In this document: positions 57,887 through 64,000 of the stretch, in pieces
Layout of the letters: every line of letters begins with the position of its first letter
Position numbering within the stretch: the stretch's first letter is position 1
DNA from: CAWJFJ01 sp963800065
Lineage (GTDB): Bacteria; Actinomycetota; Acidimicrobiia; Acidimicrobiales; UBA8190
Assembly: GCA_963800065.1 (NCBI GenBank)
Contig: CAWCZO010000002.1
Span: 304,733 to 368,732, forward strand
Length of the DNA stretch: 64,000 nucleotides
Reading direction: 5' to 3'
Made by a program: the position numbers and the translations under genes
Notes under the pieces: model-generated
What the model was told of the DNA's origin: nothing
Databases searched by the model: none
What the model saw: the letters and a program-made list of their open reading frames with translations, nothing else

Positions 57887-59079
57887 CGGGGACGACCGGA
57901 CCCCCGGTGGCCGACGCCGTCGACCGCAGCGCGCTGATGCACACCTACCCGGATCCCCCGGTGACCTTCGTGCGCGGCGCCGGATCGGTGTTGTGGGACA
58001 CGGAGGGGCGGCGCTACCTCGACTTCCTGAGCGGACTGGCCGTGACGTCGCTCGGTCACGCCCACCCGGTGGTGGCCGAGGCCCTGGCCGAGCAGTCGCG
58101 GACCCTGCTCCACGTGTCGAACCTGTTCGGGAACACCGTCGGGCCGGGAGTGGCGGCCACCCTCGACCGGCTCATCGGCGGGGGAGTCGAGCGCGCCGGG
58201 GGACAGGTCTTCTTCACCAACTCCGGGGCCGAGGCCAACGAGTGCGCGCTGAAGCTGGCCCGGAAGTGGGCCGGCCCCGGCCGGCACGTGGTGATCAGCA
58301 CGTGGGACTCGTTCCACGGGCGGACGTTGGCCACGCTGCACGCCACGGGCCAGCCGGCCAAGTACGCCGGGTTCGCCCCGCTCCCCGAGGGTTTCGAGCA
58401 CGTCGCCTACGACGACTTCGAAGCCCTCGAGTCGGCCTGCGATCCGGGGCGCGTCGGCGCCGTCCTGCTGGAACCCATCCAGGGGGAGGCGGGGGTGATC
58501 ATGCCGTCGTCGGACTATCTGGCCGCCGTGCGCGCCCTGTGCGACGAGCGCGGGATCCTCTTCATGGCCGACGAGGTCCAGACGGGCCTGGGCCGGACCG
58601 GTCGCTGGTTCGGCTTCCAGCACACGACGGTGGTGCCCGATGTGATCACCATGGCCAAGGCTCTGGGAAACGGCGTCCCCATCGGTGCCTGCTGGGCGCG
58701 CGCCGAGGTGGCGGCGGCCTTCGGGCCGGGGGACCACGGCTCCACCTTCGGGGGGCAGCCGCTGGCCACGGCGGCGGCGGCCGCCACCCTGGCCGTCATG
58801 GAGGCCGAGGACGTCCCCGCCCGGGCCCGGCGTGCCGGGGCCCGGCTGACCGCCGGACTCGAAGCCCTCGACGGAGTCACCGGTGTGCGCGGGCGGGGCC
58901 TGCTCCTGGGCGCCGCCCTCGGCGACGACCGGGCCCGCCAGGTGACGGCGGCCGCCCTGGCGGCGGGCCTGGTGGTCAACGCGCCGCGTCCCGACACCAT
59001 CCGCCTGGCCCCCTCGCTGCTGGTGAGCGACGAGGAGATCGACGAAGCCCTGTCCATCCTGGGATCGGTGCTCTCGTGA
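57883..59079 (+). CDS. argD: Acetylornithine aminotransferase
   Basis: A PLP class III aminotransferase making N-acetylornithine. The 398-aa protein has FFTNSGAEANECALKLAR, the D/Q pocket FMADEVQTGLGRTG, and the PLP lysine in VITMAKALGNGVPIGA. C-terminal RLAPSLLVSDEEIDEAL is typical. ATG 57883 overlaps argB, and its TGA overlaps argF. Related enzymes also act as succinyl-DAP aminotransferase, which is possible here. Confidence 0.94.
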   Translation: MTGTTGPPVADAVDRSALMHTYPDPPVTFVRGAGSVLWDTEGRRYLDFLSGLAVTSLGHAHPVVAEALAEQSRTLLHVSNLFGNTVGPGVAATLDRLIGGGVERAGGQVFFTNSGAEANECALKLARKWAGPGRHVVISTWDSFHGRTLATLHATGQPAKYAGFAPLPEGFEHVAYDDFEALESACDPGRVGAVLLEPIQGEAGVIMPSSDYLAAVRALCDERGILFMADEVQTGLGRTGRWFGFQHTTVVPDVITMAKALGNGVPIGACWARAEVAAAFGPGDHGSTFGGQPLATAAAAATLAVMEAEDVPARARRAGARLTAGLEALDGVTGVRGRGLLLGAALGDDRARQVTAAALAAGLVVNAPRPDTIRLAPSLLVSDEEIDEALSILGSVLS

Positions 59080-60041
59080 CGCGGGACTTCCTCGAGATCG
59101 ACGACCTGTCGTGCACCGAGCTCGACGAGGTCCTCGACCTGGCGGCGCGACCGGCGGCGACGGCGCCGCCCGTTCTGGCCGGACGCGGCGCCGCCCTCGT
59201 CTTCGAGAAGGCGTCGACCCGGACGCGCAGCTCGACGGAGCTGGCCGTGGTGGCCCTCGGCGGTCACCCCGTCTACATCCAGGGATCCGAGGTGGGGATC
59301 GACACCCGGGAGACGGCCGAGGACGTGGCCCGGACGTTGGCCTGCTTCCACGCCGTGATCTGCGCCCGGGTCCTCGACCACGAGGTGCTCGTCCGGATGG
59401 CCGCCGCCCTCGACGACGGTGGCGACACGGCTTTCTCCGGCGTCCCCGTCCTCAACCTCCTCTCCGACCGCGCCCATCCCTGCCAGGTGATCGCCGACCT
59501 GCTGACGCTGCGCCAGGTCTTCGGCGACCTGGGGGGTCGCACCGTGGCCTATGTCGGTGACGCCAACAACGTCTGGCGTTCGCTGGCCCTCGGCACCGCC
59601 ATGACGGGGATGGCACTGCGGACCGCCACCCCCGACGGCTACGGCCCCGATGCCGACGACCTGGCCCGCGTGGCCCGCCTGGGAGGCGACATCGAGCTCA
59701 CCGACGACCCGGCCGAGGCGGTCACCGGTGCCGACGCCGTCTACACCGACGTGTGGACCTCGATGGGTCAGGAGGAGGAGGCCGCGCTCCGGCGGAAGGC
59801 CTTCGCCGGGTTCACCGTCGACGACGGGCTCCTGGCCGGCGCCGCCCCCGGTGCGGTGGTTCTCCACTGCCTGCCCGCCCACCGCGGGGAGGAGATCTCG
59901 GCGGCGGTGATCGACGGGCCGCGCAGCCGGGTGTGGCAACAGGCGGCGAACCGCATGCACGCCATGCGCGGCCTGCTGATCTGGCTCCTCGGACCGGGCG
60001 CGGCCGGCACCGCCGGCGCCGCCGGGGAGGTGACGAGGTGA
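59076..60041 (+). CDS. argF: Ornithine carbamoyltransferase
   Basis: It makes citrulline from ornithine and carbamoyl phosphate supplied by carAB (10277-14718). The carbamoyl-phosphate loop is FEKASTRTRSSTEL, an RSSTE variant of the more common RVSFE. Other sites are DRAHPCQVIADLLT (HPCQ) and the ornithine/catalytic loop VLHCLPAHRGEEIS (HCLP). The 321-aa length is standard. GTG 59076 overlaps argD. Its stop overlaps the argR GTG. Confidence 0.93.
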   Translation: MTRDFLEIDDLSCTELDEVLDLAARPAATAPPVLAGRGAALVFEKASTRTRSSTELAVVALGGHPVYIQGSEVGIDTRETAEDVARTLACFHAVICARVLDHEVLVRMAAALDDGGDTAFSGVPVLNLLSDRAHPCQVIADLLTLRQVFGDLGGRTVAYVGDANNVWRSLALGTAMTGMALRTATPDGYGPDADDLARVARLGGDIELTDDPAEAVTGADAVYTDVWTSMGQEEEAALRRKAFAGFTVDDGLLAGAAPGAVVLHCLPAHRGEEISAAVIDGPRSRVWQQAANRMHAMRGLLIWLLGPGAAGTAGAAGEVTR

Positions 60042-60526
60042 AGCTGGGGAAGCCCCAACGACAGCACCGGATCGCCCGTCTCCTCGAGACCGACGCCGTG
60101 ACCAGCCAGGGACAACTGGTGGCGCTCCTGGCCGCCGACGGGGTAGAGGCCACCCAGGCGACGGTGTCGCGCGACCTGGAGGAGATGGGGGCGGTGAAGG
60201 TCCGTGTCCTCGGCGGTGAGTCGGTCTACGCGCTGCCCGAGCTTCCCGTCCACCAGGTCGCACCGGAGGACCATCTGCGCCGTGTCCTCGGGGAATGGGT
60301 CGTCGAGGTGGCCCACTCGGCCAACCTCGTCGTCCTCCGGACCCCGCCCGGGTCGGCCCACGTGGTCGGGTCCGCTCTCGACCGGTGCGGTTTCGAGGGT
60401 GTGGTGGGGACGGTGGCCGGTGACGATACGGTGCTCGTGGTGGCGGCCGAGGACCCCGGCGGTTCCGTGGTGGCCACGCGCATCGCCGAAGTGGTCGGGA
60501 TGACGACAGAGAACGGAGCACGGTGA
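60038..60526 (+). CDS. argR: Arginine repressor
   Basis: A hexameric regulator that binds ARG boxes with arginine bound as co-repressor. The N-terminal winged helix (RIARLLETDAVTSQGQLVALL, ATQATVSRDLEEMGAVKV) precedes the C-terminal arginine-sensing domain (VVGTVAGDDTVLVVAAE). The 162-aa length is standard. It lies inside the operon it should repress, between argF and argG, as in Mycobacterium. A candidate operator is at 54692 upstream of argC. GTG 60038 overlaps argF. Confidence 0.95.
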   Translation: MKLGKPQRQHRIARLLETDAVTSQGQLVALLAADGVEATQATVSRDLEEMGAVKVRVLGGESVYALPELPVHQVAPEDHLRRVLGEWVVEVAHSANLVVLRTPPGSAHVVGSALDRCGFEGVVGTVAGDDTVLVVAAEDPGGSVVATRIAEVVGMTTENGAR

Positions 60527-61761
60527 TGGCGAAGCGCGTGGTGCTCGCCTACAGCGGGGGACTCGACACCTCGGTGGCGGTGACCTGGCTGCAGGAGGAG
60601 TGCGACCTCGAGGTGGTGGCGGTGGCCGTCGACGTCGGCCAGGGCGGCGACTTCGAGGTGATCCGACAGCGGGCCCTGGCGGCGGGGGCGGTCGAGTCGG
60701 TGGTCGTCGACGCCCGGGCCGAGATGGCGCGTGAGTTCGTGGCGCCCGCCATCGCCGCCAACGCGCGGTACGAGGGGAAGTACCCCCTCGTCTCCGCCTT
60801 GTCCCGCCCCGTCATCGTCCGCCACCTGGTGGCCGAGGCGCGCCGCCACGGCGCCGACGCCGTGGCCCACGGCTGCACGGGGAAGGGCAACGACCAGGTC
60901 CGCTTCGAGGTGGGGACGCGCGCCCTGGCCCCCGACCTCCAGATCCTGGCCCCGGCGCGTCGGTGGGGGATGTCGCGTGAGGACTGTGTCGACTACGCGG
61001 CCGCCCACGGGATCCCCATCGAGGCGACGAAGAAGAAGATGTACTCGATCGACGAGAACCTCTGGGGCCGGGCCATCGAGTGCGGTGTGATCGAGGACCC
61101 CTGGGCCCCGCCCCCGGCCGATGTCTACGCCTTGACGAAGCCCGTCCACTCCGCCCCGCGTGACGTCGTCATCGGATTCGAGGAGGGGGTACCGGTGACC
61201 GTCGACGGCCGGGCCCTGGCCCTGCACGACCTGGTGGCCGAGGTGGCCGCTCTCGTCGGTGGGTACGGCTGGGGCCGCATCGACATGGTGGAGAACCGGC
61301 GGGTCGGGATAAAGAGTCGCGAGATCTACGAATGTCCGGCGGCGCTGGCCCTGATCCTGGCCCACGCCGACCTGGAGGACATCACCCTCGAGCGCGACGT
61401 CGCCCACGAGAAGGCCCGTCTCGAACCGCGGTGGGCGGAGCTCGTCTACGACGGCCTCTGGTTCTCGCCACTCAAGGACGCCCTCGACGCCTTCTTCGCC
61501 TCCACCCAACGGTCGGTCACTGGTGAGGTCCGCCTGTCCCTGGCCCCGGGGACGTGCTCGGTGTCGGGTCGCCGGAGCCCACTATCGCTCTACGACCACG
61601 GTCTGGCCACCTACGACTCGTCGGACACCTTCGCCCACGGCGACGCCGAGGGCTTCGTCCGGCTCTGGGGCCTGGGCGTGGCCACCTGGGCGGCCCGCCA
61701 GGGGGGAGCGTCGGGGTCCGTCACCGGCGACCGGGGAGATCGGGGGGACGGCCCCCGGTGA
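60523..61761 (+). CDS. argG: Argininosuccinate synthase
   Basis: It joins citrulline and aspartate with ATP. The N-type ATP loop is LAYSGGLDTSVAV, followed by AHGCTGKGNDQVRFE and EATKKKMYSIDENLWGRAIECG. At 412 aa it has a short Gly-rich C-terminal tail. GTG 60523 or ATG 60526 may start it; both overlap the argR stop region. Its stop overlaps argH. Confidence 0.95.
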   Translation: MMAKRVVLAYSGGLDTSVAVTWLQEECDLEVVAVAVDVGQGGDFEVIRQRALAAGAVESVVVDARAEMAREFVAPAIAANARYEGKYPLVSALSRPVIVRHLVAEARRHGADAVAHGCTGKGNDQVRFEVGTRALAPDLQILAPARRWGMSREDCVDYAAAHGIPIEATKKKMYSIDENLWGRAIECGVIEDPWAPPPADVYALTKPVHSAPRDVVIGFEEGVPVTVDGRALALHDLVAEVAALVGGYGWGRIDMVENRRVGIKSREIYECPAALALILAHADLEDITLERDVAHEKARLEPRWAELVYDGLWFSPLKDALDAFFASTQRSVTGEVRLSLAPGTCSVSGRRSPLSLYDHGLATYDSSDTFAHGDAEGFVRLWGLGVATWAARQGGASGSVTGDRGDRGDGPR

Positions 61762-63245
61762 CCCTGTGGGAGGGAAGGCTCGGCGGAACCGCCGACGAGG
61801 TCATGGCCTTCACCGTCAGCCTGCCTTTCGACCGGCGTCTGGCGGCCGACGACCTGACCGGTTCGCGCGCCCATGTCCGCGGGCTGCGACGCGCCGGAGT
61901 GCTCGACGACGACGAGGTGGCGACCCTTCTCGCCGCCCTGGACCGGGTCGAGGAGGAGCTGGCGTCGGGGACCTTCGCCTTCCGGGCCGAGGACGAGGAC
62001 ATCCACACGGCGGTGGAGCGCCGGGTCACCGAGATCGCCGCCGAGGTGGGGGCCAAGCTGCACACCGGCCGGTCCCGCAACGATCAGGTGGCCACCGATC
62101 TCCGGCTCTACACGCGCCGCGAGCTGCTCCTGGTGGCCCAACGGATCCTCGGGCTCCAGGGGGTCCTGAGCCATCGGGCCGAGGAGGCCGGCGACGCCTA
62201 CCTTCCCGGCTACACGCATCTCCAGCGCGCCCAACCGGTCCTCTTCGCCCACCATCTCCTGGCCCACGCCTGGGCCCTGGCGCGTGACGTGGACAGGCTC
62301 ATGCACACCGTCGTCCGTCTCGACGTGAGCCCGCTCGGCGCCGGGGCGCTGGCCGGTTCGTCCCTGGCGCTCGACCCCGACGCCGTGGCCGCCGACCTGG
62401 GTTTCGCCGGTCGCTTCGAGAATTCGCTGGACGCCGTCTCGGACCGCGACTTCGTGGCCGAGGCCCTCTTCGACCTGGCCCTCCTGGGCGTCCATCTCTC
62501 CCGGATGGGCGAGGAGCTGGTCCTGTGGTCGAGCGAGGAGTTCGGCTTCGTCACCCTGGACGACGCCTACGCCACCGGGAGCTCGATGCTCCCCCAGAAG
62601 AAGAACCCCGACGTGGCCGAGCTGGCCCGGGGGAAGGCCGGACGTCTCATCGGTCACCTGACCGGGGTGCTGGCCACGTTGAAGGGCCTCCCCCTGGCCT
62701 ACAACCGCGATCTCCAAGAGGACAAGGAGCCCCTCTTCGATGCCGTCGACCAGATCACCCGGGCCCTGGTGGCCATGACGGGGATGCTGGCCACGGCCCA
62801 GTTCGACACCGAGCGGATGCGGACGGCGGCCGACGGGGCGCCGGGGGCGGCCGTCGACCTGGCCGAGTGGATGGTCGAGCGGGGGGTCCCCTTCCGTCAG
62901 GCCCACGCCATCGTGGGGTCTCTCGTCCGTGACTCCCTGCAGCGGGGGGTCCCCCTGAGCGAACTGGTCCAGGCCCACCCGGCTCTCGGAACCGACGCCC
63001 TGGGCCTGCTCGAGCCCGGGGTGGCGGTCACCCGCCGGACGTCTCCCGGCGGCGCCGGCCCCGGTCCCGTCGCCGTCCAGACCGAGCGCTTCGGCCACCG
63101 GATCGAGCTCGACCGCGAGCGGGTGGCCCACGCCCTGGACGCCGCCTCGGCACCCCGGAACGTGGCGGGCGCCGAGGTCGCCCCGTCGGGGGCGCCCGGG
63201 TCGGGCCCCGGCCGCCCGAAGAAGCGTCGAGGGACCGGATCGTGA
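61758..63245 (+). CDS. argH: Argininosuccinate lyase
   Basis: It splits argininosuccinate to arginine and fumarate. The fumarase/aspartase superfamily signature is GSSMLPQKKNPDVAEL; AEDEDIHTAVERR and HTGRSRNDQVATDLRL are the other conserved sites, with the catalytic serine in the signature loop. Residues ~465-495 form a Gly/Pro/Lys-rich tail. GTG 61758 overlaps argG. It completes the pathway encoded in this operon. Confidence 0.95.
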   Translation: MTLWEGRLGGTADEVMAFTVSLPFDRRLAADDLTGSRAHVRGLRRAGVLDDDEVATLLAALDRVEEELASGTFAFRAEDEDIHTAVERRVTEIAAEVGAKLHTGRSRNDQVATDLRLYTRRELLLVAQRILGLQGVLSHRAEEAGDAYLPGYTHLQRAQPVLFAHHLLAHAWALARDVDRLMHTVVRLDVSPLGAGALAGSSLALDPDAVAADLGFAGRFENSLDAVSDRDFVAEALFDLALLGVHLSRMGEELVLWSSEEFGFVTLDDAYATGSSMLPQKKNPDVAELARGKAGRLIGHLTGVLATLKGLPLAYNRDLQEDKEPLFDAVDQITRALVAMTGMLATAQFDTERMRTAADGAPGAAVDLAEWMVERGVPFRQAHAIVGSLVRDSLQRGVPLSELVQAHPALGTDALGLLEPGVAVTRRTSPGGAGPGPVAVQTERFGHRIELDRERVAHALDAASAPRNVAGAEVAPSGAPGSGPGRPKKRRGTGS

Positions 63246-63904
63246 CGGCCGGGGCGGCCCGACGTCGCCCCGGTGCGGTTCCCCGTGACGGCGGGCCCGG
63301 TCACGTCGTCCCCCGCCTCTTCTATGCCGGAGACCCCGTGGTGGTCGGGCCCCTCCTCCTGAACAAGCTCCTGGTCCGCGGGACCCGGGTGGGCCGGATC
63401 GTCGAGGTGGAGGCCTACCGGGGCGGCGAGGACCCGGCCTCCCACGCTTTTCGCGGCCCGACCAGGCGGAACGCCACCATGTTCGGACCCCCCGGTCACC
63501 TCTACGTCTATTTCACCTACGGGATGCACTGGTGTGCCAACGCCGTCTGCGGACCGGAGGGGACGGGCCACGCCGTGCTCCTGCGGGCGCTGGCCCCGGA
63601 GCGGGGTCTGGTGGCCATGCGCCGGGCCCGTCCGGCGGGAACGGCCGACCGCCAGTTGACGAGCGGACCGGCCAAGCTCTGCCAGGCCTTCGGGATCGCC
63701 GGGCCCGAGGACGGGGCCGACCTGGTGCGCGGGGACCGCGGTCTCACGGTGCGCGACGACGGGACGTCCCCGCCGGCGGTGCCCGGGGTCTCCGCTCGGG
63801 TCGGGATCCGGCAGGCGGCCGATCGCCCGTGGCGCTGGTGGGTGCCCGGGGATCCCCATGTCTCCCGGGGGCGGCCCGGGTCCCCCGGCCAGGACCCCGA
63901 ATGA
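63242..63904 (+). CDS. 3-methyladenine DNA glycosylase (AAG/MPG family)
   Basis: It excises alkylated purines in base-excision repair. The 220-aa protein has the family core RIVEVEAYRGGEDPASHAFRG (catalytic glutamate), RNATMFGPPGHLYVYFTYGMHWCANAV and SGPAKLCQAFGI. The first ~25 residues are a non-conserved Arg/Gly-rich tail. GTG 63242 overlaps the argH stop, so it is probably co-transcribed; this linkage is also known elsewhere in Actinobacteria. Confidence 0.9.
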   Translation: MTAGAARRRPGAVPRDGGPGHVVPRLFYAGDPVVVGPLLLNKLLVRGTRVGRIVEVEAYRGGEDPASHAFRGPTRRNATMFGPPGHLYVYFTYGMHWCANAVCGPEGTGHAVLLRALAPERGLVAMRRARPAGTADRQLTSGPAKLCQAFGIAGPEDGADLVRGDRGLTVRDDGTSPPAVPGVSARVGIRQAADRPWRWWVPGDPHVSRGRPGSPGQDPE

Positions 63905-63934
63905 CCGATGGCAGCGCGTCGGGGCCGGGGGGCG

Positions 63935-64000
63935 TACACTGACGACGTCAGGACGGCCTCCCCGCCGACGGGCTTACGCCCGGGACCAGGGTGGGGGAGT
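63935..64000 (+). other. Possible structured RNA leader, cut by the window edge
   Basis: TACACT at 63935-63940 could be a -10 box with transcription from about 63947. Downstream, CTCCCC (63958-63963) can pair with GGGGAG (63994-63999), enclosing a hairpin CGGGC/GCCCG (63969-63973 with 63978-63982). No RNA family can be named from 60 nt. Confidence 0.3.

Noticed and set aside
63941..64000. tRNA or rRNA 5' end at the window edge
   Set aside because: No cloverleaf arm spacing and no conserved rRNA start sequence could be recognised.

Overview
The window is about 64 kb of GC-rich (roughly 70%) bacterial DNA. Its gene order is actinobacterial: aroC-aroK-aroB-aroQ-pepQ-efp-nusB, a pyrR-led pyrimidine operon, then mihF-gmk-rpoZ-coaBC-metK-priA, infC-rpmI-rplT-tsnR-pheS-pheT and argCJBDFRGH. 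A mycobacterial-type integration host factor (mIHF), a PriA lacking helicase motifs, ArgR inside the arg operon and DUF1844 divergent from infC all fit Actinomycetota. The mixture is most like class Acidimicrobiia, but that is an inference and no rRNA is present to confirm it.

Layout. 1-7060: an NfuA-type Fe-S carrier, a prepilin peptidase, then the shikimate genes running into pepQ, efp and nusB. 7178-16478: pyrR-pyrB-pyrC-carA-carB-pyrD-pyrF, preceded by a PyrR-binding RNA hairpin; pyrF carries an apparent one-base frameshift. 16511-22260: mihF, gmk (apparent CTG start), rpoZ, coaBC, metK and priA. 22356-30011: an aldehyde dehydrogenase, def, fmt, rpe, ribD, ribBA, ribH, hisG and a cold-shock-like protein. 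29993-38511: a DUF1844-like gene diverging from infC (apparent ATC start), rpmI, rplT, a SpoU methyltransferase (apparent CTG start), pheS, pheT, an anchored unknown protein, ctaG and a small unknown gene.

38553-40520 is a complete 1968-bp IS1595-type transposon, with 23-bp inverted repeats and a perfect 8-bp target duplication. It carries a transposase, a tiny acidic ORF and a two-TM passenger gene of unknown function. It sits at the border between housekeeping DNA and an accessory surface-glycan cluster (40838-54622): glycosyltransferases, a WecA/TagO-like initiating transferase, an O-antigen-ligase-like protein, nucleotide-sugar enzymes, a sulfotransferase with unusual base composition, a GT-C-like membrane protein and a broken second sulfotransferase gene. 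From 54727 to 63245 lies the full arginine operon, followed by a 3-methyladenine glycosylase. The window ends inside what looks like a structured RNA leader.

The working logic is mostly biosynthetic: chorismate, UMP, riboflavin and arginine pathways interleaved with translation factors in tightly overlapping operons (ATGA, GTGA and CTGA junctions). Three regulatory themes stand out. A TAnnnT -10 hexamer recurs 6-9 nt before start codons, implying many leaderless mRNAs. Apparent non-AUG/GUG/UUG starts occur at infC, gmk and the SpoU gene. A shared 12-bp promoter-like motif, TGCCTAACATGG, occurs within the glycan cluster.
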